Shown piece by piece: positions 1 through 8,900 of a stretch of DNA of 59,557 bases. Position numbers and translations under genes: made by a program. The stretch's first letter is position 1, and each line of letters opens with the position of its first letter. Location: the IMG/VR virus record IMGVR_UViG_3300043331_000269, positions 1 to 59,557 of that record. The stretch is one strand, 5' to 3'. The stretch is from a virus. The notes beneath the pieces were generated by a model. It was not told the DNA's origin. It ran no database searches and worked only from the letters and a program-made list of their open reading frames with translations.

Positions 1-52
1 CCAGGGCCCACGTCAGAGCCGCTCCGATAGCCAGCCTCTTCGCCTTGCTCAT
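1..52 (-). CDS. 5' part of exported protein gene (duplicate of 59551 start)
   Basis: First 17 codons (MSKAKRLAIGAALTWAL) of the gene that appears whole at 59186-59551; cut only by the linear presentation of a circular genome. Its ATG overlaps the TGA of the upstream 65-residue gene. Confidence 0.85.
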   Translation of the reverse strand, partial: MSKAKRLAIGAALTWAL

Positions 53-58
53 AGGTCG
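1..58. repeat. Terminal direct repeat, copy 1 (circular contig end)
   Basis: Bases 1-58 are identical to bases 59500-59557 at the other end. A short exact end overlap usually means the assembler closed a circle, so the molecule is circular or circularly permuted and the two copies are one locus. The repeat carries the start of an exported-protein gene on the minus strand. Confidence 0.93.
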
Positions 59-246
59 GCCCCCTTCAGCGCGCCTTCGTATATCCCTGCGGACTCCTTG
101 ATCATTGCGCGGGACAGTTCCGCGGCGCGCTCCACGGCTGCGTCCGGGTCAGGGACGAAAGCGAGGGCATCGCTGACCTTGTACAGCCATCCCCCAGGGA
201 CTTCCACCCGAGACACGCTGTCGGCGATCCATTCCCACTGCGGCAT
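49..246 (-). CDS. Small protein of reversed cassette, unknown function
   Basis: 65 residues, starting MPQWEWIADS. The start is fixed by an excellent ribosome site (AAGGAGG, 5 bases before ATG). It is the first gene behind the promoter at 266-294 and is coupled (ATGA) to the exported-protein gene across the circular join. No motif is recognised; it is hydrophilic with a mixed alpha/beta look. Being reversed within the tail operon with a private promoter is typical of a moron, meaning a gene the phage can express separately from virion genes (inference). Confidence 0.75.
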   Translation of the reverse strand: MPQWEWIADSVSRVEVPGGWLYKVSDALAFVPDPDAAVERAAELSRAMIKESAGIYEGALKGADL

Positions 247-265
247 ATCCACCTCCTTACGCCGC

Positions 266-294
266 AATGTACGCCACCGCCTGTGCGGAGTCAA
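266..294 (-). promoter_or_regulatory. Sigma70-like promoter for the reversed cassette
   Basis: Minus-strand -35 TTGACT (294-289), 17-base spacer, -10 TACATT (271-266). The same -35 and spacing recur at 14.5, 17.6, 36.9 and 46.7 kb. Here the message has a short leader with a Shine-Dalgarno site, unlike several relatives. Confidence 0.75.
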
Positions 295-311
295 GCCTTA
301 ATGCGTGACCT

Positions 312-1592
312 GTGCCGAATCGCGGCCAGCAGCTAGGACGTCGCCGCCCATTCGTCCGCCGCCCCGGGATCGGGAAGTTCCCGCCCTGGGACGGGATGAA
401 CCGCGAAGGCGACGCCGCCTCCTGTCCTGCGAACGCGTTCCGCATGCTCATCAACACGCGGACGGACGACTCGGAAATCTGGTCGCGTGGAGGGCAGTCT
501 TCGATCAACCCGGACGACGTGTTGGACGGGTGCATCGGCGGAGTGTTCCCGCCAGAGTTTGAGCCTCCAGACCAAGCGTTCACCCGTCTGCTCATCGCAG
601 AGCGTGGGGTGGGGGTTCAGGACACCTACCTCTTCGCGCCAAACGAGGATGACGAGGTTACGTCTCTCTCGAATGGGTTCCTCGGCCAGAACGTCGGCCT
701 GTACTGGTCCGGCCAGCGGTTGCTGGCGCTGCGCTACACGGACAGTGACGGCACCGATGGCTACGTGGAGGAGTACCGCGTAGACGTCTCCAGCGGAACC
801 ACTCAGCTAGCCGAAATGTCGCCTCCGGCCGGGATCGATCTGACGTGGGAAGGGACGGTGGGCGGGGTGGTTCTCGCGGGGAATGAGCACTACCTCTCAC
901 GATACGACAGTACGGCCGATCCGTCAGAGGATATCCGGCTGGAGCGCATAGCGTTCGGGTCGTCTGACTTCGAGTTCGTGGAGGAGGAGACTGCCGCTAG
1001 TTCGGGGGTCTCGGCAGCAGTACCGGCCCTCTTCGTTACTGCCGCGGTGGATGGTCGGGTGATCTGGCTCAGCAAGTCCACGTCGGTGGCGGAGCTGTCG
1101 ATCCGCTCCACGGCAGACGGTACCTATACCACGGTGACGTTCCCTACCGGCTTCGCGCCGATCGATGACAGCATCCACGCCTGGGCCTGGCACGCCGGGA
1201 AGCTCTACATCGGCGGAGTGCTATCGGGGACTATCGCCATCGCAGCTTATGATCCGGTAGCTAACACCATCTCCACCGTGCGGACGATCGCGAGCACAGC
1301 CACGACCCACTGCCCGATGGCGGTACACAAGGGAGTGCTGTACTTCGCCTACGGGCTCGCTGCTGGAGCGGAGAGGGTGGGGATGCTGCGCAAGGGGGTC
1401 TGGACGGACTCCATCGCGGCGTTCTCGGCCCCGGCGGACATCTACGACCTGTGCAGCTTCCAGGATCACCTGTACATGACCAAGGCCGAGTTCCTGCTCC
1501 GGTGCTCTGACCCCTCGTCCGATCCGACCTTCGAGGTGTTCTACACGAGCGAGACCGAGTTCGACCTCGGCGCCATGGTGGCGGTGCCCTGA
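312..1592 (+). CDS. Tail protein, candidate propeller-type tail/stabilisation protein
   Basis: 426 residues from a GTG start. The N-terminal stretch around residues 18-50 (GKFPPWDGMNREGDAAS and following) has the look of a virion anchoring segment; the rest is rich in short beta-strand repeats with Gly/Thr turns, suggesting a beta-propeller or beta-helix. Its stop overlaps the next tail gene (TGATG), so both are made together. No promoter is obvious just upstream, where the divergent minus-strand promoter lies. ATG at codon 29 is an alternative start. Role in the tail is inferred from position between spike and ejection genes. Confidence 0.6.
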   Translation: MPNRGQQLGRRRPFVRRPGIGKFPPWDGMNREGDAASCPANAFRMLINTRTDDSEIWSRGGQSSINPDDVLDGCIGGVFPPEFEPPDQAFTRLLIAERGVGVQDTYLFAPNEDDEVTSLSNGFLGQNVGLYWSGQRLLALRYTDSDGTDGYVEEYRVDVSSGTTQLAEMSPPAGIDLTWEGTVGGVVLAGNEHYLSRYDSTADPSEDIRLERIAFGSSDFEFVEEETAASSGVSAAVPALFVTAAVDGRVIWLSKSTSVAELSIRSTADGTYTTVTFPTGFAPIDDSIHAWAWHAGKLYIGGVLSGTIAIAAYDPVANTISTVRTIASTATTHCPMAVHKGVLYFAYGLAAGAERVGMLRKGVWTDSIAAFSAPADIYDLCSFQDHLYMTKAEFLLRCSDPSSDPTFEVFYTSETEFDLGAMVAVP

Positions 1593-3220
1593 TGGGCCTG
1601 AACGTCGTAGTGGCAAGCGGCTCGACTGGGATTGGGGTGTACGTCAACGTCCCCGGCTCGCCCATCCTGGAGCCGCTGGAGATCCCTGGAGGTGTGGGCC
1701 AGTACCCGCGCTATCCCGACGTGGTGGAGTATCGGCGCGAGCACTTCATCGTCGGCCAACCGACGTCGAACCTGATCCTGCTGGACGACTGGCTGAAGCT
1801 GTACAAGCTTGGAATTGAGGCTCCAGCCACAGCTCCGACCCTGGCGGCTTCGGGTAGCGGGACGGTGGACGGCGAGAATATCGGATACGCGACCTTCCGC
1901 CAGAAGATCGGCGACACGATCATTCACGAGTCCAACGGCTCCGACCCAACAGCCACGATCACGTTCAACGGAACGCAGGACCGGGCCTGGACGGACATCC
2001 CGACCACTTCAGACGAGCGGGTCACTCACGTCGTGCTGTACGTGTCGGTGGACGGGGCTGAGCCGCGCGAGGTGGTGGAGCTGACCATCGGGACGACCAC
2101 TCACACGGAAGAGACGGCCGTGGGCGCTCTCGGTGGAGTGATGCCGACGAACAACGGCGTCCCACCGTACGCGAGATACGCGGAGATTTACCACGATCGC
2201 CTGTGGCTCTCGGCTGGAGACGATCGTGTGTGGTACTCGGAGCTGGAGGACTTCGAGTCCTTCGGCGAGAACTCCTACATCCCCACCCGCGACGGTGAGC
2301 GCATCACAGCGCTGCGAAGGGTCAGAGACCAGCTCGTGGTCGGCTGCCGGAGGGTCTCCTACGACATCCAAGGCTACGACGAGCAGGACTTCAACATGCG
2401 GAAGATCAGCCCATCTATCGGGTTCCTCTCGCACTTCGCGGCCAAGAACATCGATGAGCGGCTGTGGTTCCCGTCCGAGGATGGGATGTACACGTTCGAC
2501 GGCTCGCAGTTCGCGAACCGCATGGACGGAGTCCTTCGTGGGTACTGGCGAGAGGAGTTCGCCGACAACCTGGTGGCGTACCACGCGGCCTCGGCGGGGA
2601 TCGATTCGCGATGGGGCGTGTACCGGATGCTCGTCAAGAAGCCGGCCCCCCTCAAGTCCTTCTCCTGGGTCGGATCTTTCCGTGATCTGGAGAAGGGCCG
2701 TCCCATCCGGTGGTCCATCGATATCCGAGCACGAGAAGACAACTTCTTCGGCCAGTGGGACGACGGGGATGGGGCCTTGAAGACCATCACCACGTCCTGT
2801 GACGGAGTGATCCGAGAAGAGAACGTGGACTCGAACGGCAACGACGACGGGGACGAGTACCAGAAGCAAATGACCGTTCTCACCGGGGCGGACTACGTTG
2901 GTGATGCTGGAGGCGGTCTCGACCACGGGAAGCGGTTCAAGGATCTCGAAGTCTACGTGGAGAACCCAACGACTGCGGTCACGGTGAACACGTACGCGGG
3001 CAATCCCAACTGTGCGGACGGGGAGCCGGCGGAGCCGTTTCTCATCCCGGCTACTGCTGTGACGGGAGCGCTCTCGGAGACACGGAAGAAGTTCGGGCTG
3101 ACACGTACGACCGGCGAGACCATGGCGCTGGAGTTGGTGGCGGTGGCTCCCGTGCAGGTTGTGTACCGCGGGTACGCTGCGACGTGGATGGAGGGCCCGA
3201 GAACGAGGGGCCGGTCCTAG
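1592..3220 (+). CDS. Large tail protein, beta-rich (tail tube/stabilisation type)
   Basis: 542 residues, translationally coupled to the preceding gene. It contains blade-like repeats such as YAEIYHDRLWLS, RVWYSELEDFESFG and GMYTFDGSQF. This pattern is seen in podoviral tubular tail or stabilisation proteins that read as beta-propellers. It probably forms part of the tail tube closing the portal vertex. It is followed by a small gap with an extended -10 promoter, so it ends this two-gene unit. Family assignment is by pattern only. Confidence 0.6.
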   Translation: MGLNVVVASGSTGIGVYVNVPGSPILEPLEIPGGVGQYPRYPDVVEYRREHFIVGQPTSNLILLDDWLKLYKLGIEAPATAPTLAASGSGTVDGENIGYATFRQKIGDTIIHESNGSDPTATITFNGTQDRAWTDIPTTSDERVTHVVLYVSVDGAEPREVVELTIGTTTHTEETAVGALGGVMPTNNGVPPYARYAEIYHDRLWLSAGDDRVWYSELEDFESFGENSYIPTRDGERITALRRVRDQLVVGCRRVSYDIQGYDEQDFNMRKISPSIGFLSHFAAKNIDERLWFPSEDGMYTFDGSQFANRMDGVLRGYWREEFADNLVAYHAASAGIDSRWGVYRMLVKKPAPLKSFSWVGSFRDLEKGRPIRWSIDIRAREDNFFGQWDDGDGALKTITTSCDGVIREENVDSNGNDDGDEYQKQMTVLTGADYVGDAGGGLDHGKRFKDLEVYVENPTTAVTVNTYAGNPNCADGEPAEPFLIPATAVTGALSETRKKFGLTRTTGETMALELVAVAPVQVVYRGYAATWMEGPRTRGRS

Positions 3221-3228
3221 CGCGGAAG

Positions 3229-3237
3229 TGCTAGACT
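3229..3237 (+). promoter_or_regulatory. Extended -10 promoter upstream of ejection-protein genes
   Basis: TGcTAGACT with the -10 hexamer at 3232-3237 and no convincing -35. The next ATG is at 3254, giving a very short leader. The same nonamer recurs at 39237-39245 and nearly so at 46085-46093. Confidence 0.5.
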
Positions 3238-3253
3238 TACGCGAGGTTAACTG

Positions 3254-3955
3254 ATGGCTACGGCAGCGCTGACCTATGGGCCCAAGCTCAAGACGAAACC
3301 GATGGGTCCGTCCATGCCCGGCAATCCCTTCGGCAGTTCGGGTGGGATTCAGACTCTCCCGAGCGGCGCGGGTGGCAATCTACCCTTGCCTCCAGGTGCG
3401 GGCGGTACCGCATCGGGTGGGACCGGTGGCGGATTCGGCGCTCCTCCGTCGTCCTTGCCTCCGCTGAACAACACCGTCACCCCGTCTGCAGACCTGAAGT
3501 GGCTTCAGGACCAGTACAAGCTCCGCCTGGGGGCAGATCCGACCAAGCGAGCGATCGCGGGGGCCACGTCTGGAATCCGCGATGCCACAACGGGGCTCGC
3601 CAAGGAGCTGGGCGGGAACCTGGCGCGTAGAGGGATCTCGCAGTCCGGGATCAGGACAACCGGAGAGCAGGGGCTGGCGCAGAACGCACAGCAGCAGATC
3701 GCCGCCGCCGCCTCTGGCATCACTCAGGGTCGAGAGCGCGACATCGACGCCATGGTCATGGGTGGACTGCCCATCATGGGCTCTCAGGACCAGTTGGGGC
3801 TCCAGAAGCAGGGGCTGGGACTTCAGCAGTGGCAGGCTCAGAATCAAGCGGAGATCGCGCGCCAGCAGCTTGGACTCCAGGCGCAGGCGCAGGCGCAGCA
3901 GGGACAGCAGGCAATGATGTCCCTGTGGGCTCAGTACCTCAACATGTTCAGGTGA
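3254..3955 (+). CDS. Gly/Gln-rich internal virion protein candidate
   Basis: 233 residues. The N-terminal 75 residues are Gly/Pro/Ser-rich and disordered. The C-terminal half is helical and very Gln/Ala-rich (LGLQAQAQAQQGQQAMM), with heptad-like spacing. Small Gln-rich helical proteins between tail and giant ejection proteins are typical of podoviral internal virion proteins that leave the capsid with DNA (inference from position). A GAGG ribosome site precedes the ATG. Confidence 0.5.
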   Translation: MATAALTYGPKLKTKPMGPSMPGNPFGSSGGIQTLPSGAGGNLPLPPGAGGTASGGTGGGFGAPPSSLPPLNNTVTPSADLKWLQDQYKLRLGADPTKRAIAGATSGIRDATTGLAKELGGNLARRGISQSGIRTTGEQGLAQNAQQQIAAAASGITQGRERDIDAMVMGGLPIMGSQDQLGLQKQGLGLQQWQAQNQAEIARQQLGLQAQAQAQQGQQAMMSLWAQYLNMFR

Positions 3956-3959
3956 TCTC

Positions 3960-4526
3960 ATGATCTCTTCCGGCTACACCCCCCAGGGCGGGAACTCACT
4001 CACGACGCAAGGGCTGAGCTTCGCCACTCCTCCCGGCTCTGCCGCAGGGTTGCCCTTCGATCCCACGGCGGCGATCCGGGAGAAGCTCCGTCGTGAGGCG
4101 GAGCAGACGGCGTTCGAGAACAGCCTCCGCGAGCGTCAGATGAGGCTCATGGAGCGGCAGGCGCGTGAGCAGCAGAGGCTGGCTGCGCAGGAACGCGCGC
4201 AATCGATGAATCGCGAGATGCCCCGCCGCGAAGACCCCCTCGCAGCCCTAAAGGCGCAGGACCAGTACGAGGCCACGCTTCGCGGTGCGGCCACTCGGCC
4301 GACCGGACTCGGACCGCAGATGCTCCCCGGGATGGCGGTGGATCCCAACCTGCTACCGTCGCGCCTGAGGCCACAGGGCTCATCGTTCCAGGGCACGGCC
4401 GGACCGTCCATGGCTGGCCTGTCTCCGTCAGCTCCTCCTCCTCCGCCCACGAGTCACCGCGGGTATGACTTCGCCGATCCGTATTCGCAGGCGATGCTCC
4501 AGCGCTCAGCGTTCGGTGGGAGGTAG
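3960..4526 (+). CDS. Helical internal virion protein candidate
   Basis: 188 residues. Residues 35-95 form a charged Arg/Glu/Gln helix (REKLRREAEQTAFENSLRER), followed by a Pro/Gly-rich tail. Four bases after the preceding stop. Composition and position resemble small podoviral ejection proteins. Function unproven. Confidence 0.5.
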   Translation: MISSGYTPQGGNSLTTQGLSFATPPGSAAGLPFDPTAAIREKLRREAEQTAFENSLRERQMRLMERQAREQQRLAAQERAQSMNREMPRREDPLAALKAQDQYEATLRGAATRPTGLGPQMLPGMAVDPNLLPSRLRPQGSSFQGTAGPSMAGLSPSAPPPPPTSHRGYDFADPYSQAMLQRSAFGGR

Positions 4527-4528
4527 CC

Positions 4529-5551
4529 ATGCCGTTTGGGTTCGATGATCCGGCCCTTACTGGACGGCGACGCTACGACGAGTTGGCGAAGCTCCGCCCT
4601 GCGAATCCACCCGAGCTTCAGAGCTTCGACCAGTTCCTGGGTAGCCTGAGTCAGGACACGGGTCGGCTCATGAACCGTGCCGGTGAGTGGTGGGACCAGA
4701 CGGACCCGTACGCTCCGGTCGGTGGACGTCGTGCGGTGGCAGAGCGTCCTCCAGCGCCGTGGGAGTACGGCCCTCCCGTGCCGAACATCCCGCCTCCGGA
4801 GACGTCGGGCTCGTTCTCTCCTGAGCCCATGGAGCAGATGCCGGGGGTACTTTCGGGAGCATCCAGTACGGCCGATCCGATGCCCGGAGTCCTCTCCGGC
4901 GCTTCGAGCACGACGGGGGCGAGCGTTGGTCTGCCTCCTCCTCCCCAGCCGTCCGGGCTTCGGGTGAAGCTGGCCGGCGGAGACTGGCAGGAAGCCGATC
5001 CCGAGGGACGACTGCCCATGCCTCCCACCGAGCGGAGCGGCACGGCATACGACCCCGTCGACCGTCGCGTGGAGGCAGTCTCTGCTCCCAGTGGTGGAGG
5101 TACGTTCTCCATGATGACGGCTCCGGAGAACGCGGACGTTGTGACGCGGGGCTCGCAGCTCGATGACGCCGAGTTCAAGGCCCGGATTCGTGACTTGAAC
5201 GACCCGTATGCGGACGAGCGCGCGGTGGGGAGGATCCGCACGGACGAAGCCATCCGACTGGCCGAGGCTCAGGACCGTATCTCCATGGGCAAGCAAGCCC
5301 GGATGGCGCAGGAGGCGGAGCAGATCCAGCGGGAGTCCGATCAGGACGAGTACGCCCTCGCCCAGAAGTACGGCGTGGACCCTCGGGACACCGAAGGAAC
5401 CACGATCACCGACGAGGGCCGGCGCATGCAGTACCAGCAGGAGCGTGAAGCCCTGAAGCGCCAGATCCAGGCGCGAATGACGGTTCTCCTGTCCCGGTAC
5501 GAGATGGCTCCACGGAGTTCGGCCGGGTTCGAGGCCCTTTCGGGCTTCTAA
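4529..5551 (+). CDS. Internal virion protein candidate, disordered plus helical
   Basis: 340 residues, ATG behind GGGAGG. Pro/Ser/Gly-rich between residues 50 and 200, with an internal repeat (MPGVLSGASSTADP, then MPGVLSGASSTTG near residues 109-135). The C-terminal 130 residues are a charged helix (AQDRISMGKQARMAQEAEQI). It sits in the same run as the two preceding small proteins and the giant protein. Likely virion-internal, by context only. Confidence 0.5.
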   Translation: MPFGFDDPALTGRRRYDELAKLRPANPPELQSFDQFLGSLSQDTGRLMNRAGEWWDQTDPYAPVGGRRAVAERPPAPWEYGPPVPNIPPPETSGSFSPEPMEQMPGVLSGASSTADPMPGVLSGASSTTGASVGLPPPPQPSGLRVKLAGGDWQEADPEGRLPMPPTERSGTAYDPVDRRVEAVSAPSGGGTFSMMTAPENADVVTRGSQLDDAEFKARIRDLNDPYADERAVGRIRTDEAIRLAEAQDRISMGKQARMAQEAEQIQRESDQDEYALAQKYGVDPRDTEGTTITDEGRRMQYQQEREALKRQIQARMTVLLSRYEMAPRSSAGFEALSGF

Positions 5552-5564
5552 GGGAGGGGATTTG

Positions 5565-5984
5565 ATGGCCGCTGAACGAACGTCGGAAGAGCAGTTGCGG
5601 TTTCAGCTTCGGGTCGGTCGGGAATCGGGCGAGCAGGTGGCATATGCTCACGCTGAGAGCTTGGCGAGGTTCCGCGGAAGCTTCGATGTGGCCGACGAGA
5701 TCAGGGCTTACCGACTGCGACTCAAGGGGCAGTCCCCAGACTTCGTAAGCAATCCAGACCTTCTCGGCATAGGCGGGACTCCTCCTCGCGGAGTCGGACG
5801 TTTCCTGCTGAGTCTCGTTCTTGCGCACGGCTCGGACCGTCTGGTCAGGCGGTTGATCTGCACCATTGGCCTAGTAGACTTCAATGCCGGCATCCCATTC
5901 CTGCGGTGGGACTTCTGGAACAGCCAGCACTTGGCCAAGATGCGGGCATGGCGGGAATCGAGGCCATCTGTACAGGGTGGATAG
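5565..5984 (+). CDS. Small protein with DFWNS motif, paralogue of the 44813 gene
   Basis: 139 residues. ATG at 5565 is preferred over an in-frame TTG at 5562 because GGGAGGGG lies at good distance. The last 60 residues align with the product of 44813-45124: both have L-L-x-V-x-x-H-G, a basic helix, a G-I/F-x-D segment, then F-x-R-x-DFWNS and a basic tail. This is the only protein in the ejection block with a partner in the small-gene region. Function unknown. Confidence 0.65.
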   Translation: MAAERTSEEQLRFQLRVGRESGEQVAYAHAESLARFRGSFDVADEIRAYRLRLKGQSPDFVSNPDLLGIGGTPPRGVGRFLLSLVLAHGSDRLVRRLICTIGLVDFNAGIPFLRWDFWNSQHLAKMRAWRESRPSVQGG

Positions 5985-5990
5985 CTTTAA

Positions 5991-8900
5991 TTGAGCATCT
6001 TCGATGAAGTCACGGGGAGATACCGGGCTCCGCGGCTAGACGATCTCCCTCCGCCTCCCGAGCCGTCGTTCTGGCGCTCTGCCCAGAAGGGCTTGTCCGA
6101 CTTCATGGACTCGCCGTGGGGGGCGGCGGTCGAAATCCCCCTGACTGTGGTTACCGCGCCACAGAGGGCTGTTGAGTCGGCTATCGGGGCGTTCCGGGGA
6201 GGGTTTGAACTCTCCGAAGCCGAGCGGGAAGCCTACGGAAAGGAAGCTTACGACCGCGAGTCGGTGGTGCCGAAGTTCGGGGGCGGGGAATCCGTCTTCG
6301 ACACGGCTGCACGACGGCTTCGTGGGAGGGCCTACACGGCTCCGACCGGGGGGCAGATCGCCCGCGAGACGGTCGCTGGGGCTGGAGAGCTTGTCGGAGC
6401 GCCCTCAACGGCTACCGTCATGGGTCTGTCCCGAGATCCTTCGCAGGCGGGCGGATACAGGCCCATCGCGGAGTCGGAACAGCAGCAATTCGAGCGTGAG
6501 AGTCCGGTTTTGTCCCGCGTGGCGGCTCCGTTGCGGGTCGGGACCGAGCTCGCTGGCTCTCTGGCGACCGATCCCACGTCACTGCTCGCGTTCGGTCCGA
6601 AACTTGCCGCGAAGGCTGGCGGGACGATTGCCCGCGAGGCGGCCGAGAATGCCCTCAGAAGCGCTGCGCTGGAGACAGCCAAGGCAGAGCGCCTGGCGTC
6701 TCGTCTGTTCGTCCCTGGGGCGGCCGTAGGAGCCCTGGGAGGCACTCTGGAGGCGGGCCGAGCCATCTCCGAGGAGGGATTGTTCTCCCCGCAGGCCATT
6801 GAGGCCACGTTGGGAGCCGGAGTCGCTACTGGGATGGGCGCTTTGGCGACCAGGAACGCCTTCCGAGGGCTGGATGCGCTTCCGCCGCCTCCGAAGCCGG
6901 AGTTGAGGTGGTACGGCTTTGACGAGCCGGCGCAGAGGGCCACTCCGGGGCCCGCTGCCGACCTTCCTCCTCCCCCGGAACCGATCACCCCGGAGCGGTA
7001 CGCGCGGACGCCTGAGCCGGTGATCGAAGGTCCCGGAGAGGGGCTCCAGCCGACGTTCCTCGAGAACGCCACCGCCGAGGAGCGGGGAGCCTACACGAAC
7101 GAGGTACTGGAGACCGCCCGGAGAGCCTACGGGGATCAAGGCGACGGGCTGGCGACCTACGACCGCCCCGAGGGCGGGTTGGATCTCGTCTACCGCCGAG
7201 GCGGGAAGGTGGTCGCGGCGGCGCGCGTCACTCCCGATGGCGTGGCGTCGGACTTGGCGGGTATCGACCGCGTGGGATCGGGCCACATCGCCCGCGAGCT
7301 TGGCGCACGTCAGGTTCAGTTCCACCCGGACGCCCTCTCCCCAGATAGCGTGAAGCTGCTCCAGAAGCGGAAGGCCACGCCGGAAGTCCGGGCCATCGTG
7401 GCGCAGGCTGACACCGCCGACATCGCGCAGGCGGCGGGCCTCTCCATGGAGCAGGCAGCCAAGGGGGCGGCTGACGTCGCCGCCGACGCGCATTTTGAAT
7501 TTGGCCCTGAAGCGCTCGCGGTCAAGCGAGCCGCTAGGCGTGTAGAAACGGCACCGAGCGCCGAGCCGGCGTTTCCGGAGGAGTCGAAGCCGGTCGATCT
7601 CCGGGCCGATCCGACCGAGCCGTTGCCGGAGGCGACGCCAGCGCCGGAGGCTGTTCCGCCTGCCGATGTCCCCCCCGCGCCCGATGTGCCGCTCAAGCTC
7701 TCCGCAGAGCCTGCGCCACAGCCCTCCGCGCCAGCTGTCAACGTGGACAACATCCGCCGAGCCTTCCCCACCGGCAAGATCACCGAGAACGAGGGCGCAT
7801 GGGACGTCCGCCTCCCAGGGAACCGAAACATCCGCGTCACCCCGACCGGAGACGTGGAGTTCTCGCTTGGCGATCTGACCCGCGGGCATCCGGAGGCGGT
7901 CGAGGGCGGAGCCCTGAAGCCCGGCCAGCGTGTCGTGGGCTCGTGGCAGCGCATCGGCCGCGGCGGGCTGATCTCTCTCGCCAAGGAGGCCGGACAGGGC
8001 ACGCTCGACCACGAGACGTTCCACGCGGCCATGGAGCTGGTGCTCTCCGAGCGCGAGCGCAAGGCCGTAATGAAGCGCTTCGGCACCGAAGAGAAGGCCG
8101 CGGACGCCTATGGAGCCTGGACTCCTGCGGACAAGTCCAACGCGATCTTCGCCAAACTGGCGCAGTTCTTCCAGCGCCTCTATCGGAATCTTTTCCCGAA
8201 CGCGGAGTCGGTCTTCGGGAAGGTCCGGTCGGGCGAAGCCTTTAACCGCGAGGGTACGCCGTATCCGGACGTCCCGCTGCCCGCCCGCGCGCCCGCTGAG
8301 CCAACCCTTCGAGAATCTCGAACAGTTGAGCCCGCCCCGACGAGCTACCGCGAGTTCCTGGACTCCGGCATGGACGAGGTACCGGAGTCCGTGCGTCCGG
8401 ACGCCCCAGTCACCGGCCGTCGTGTCCTCCCCGGCGAAACCCCGCGCGTCGAGCACCGCGTGGACGACATCGCCGCAGCTACCGCCGATGCGGGCATTCC
8501 TGAGACCCCGCTCAAGCGCGACTTCCCGCAGTCATGGGAGAGCCTCGACCCCAAGGTGCAGGAAGTCCTCCGCACCTACGACGACCAGAAGTTCTACGAC
8601 ATCATGTCCCGGCGGAACCTGGACGCGGTGGAGTCGCAGGCTTTCGATGCGGTCATTCGTGGCAAGTCCGAGCGCTTGGAAGTCCTGAAGCGTCAGGAAC
8701 GGACTCCCGAGACGGACGCACAGATTGCCGCGGACACGCTGGACTACATCGCCGCGCAGAGAGCCTACGTGAACGACGGTACGGGGCTCGCCAGAGCCTT
8801 GGCCGCGCGGGCCAGGGTGATGTCCGCCGCTCGTCCGGTGGAGGCGTTCTCGCGGCGCCTGGAGGCTTTCCGGGTCACTCCACAGATGGCCGGGGAAGTC

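Noticed and set aside
2009-2926. 305-codon minus-strand frame opposite the tail gene
   Set aside because: Antisense shadow with Arg/Val/His bias; the plus-strand tail gene has natural composition and coupling.
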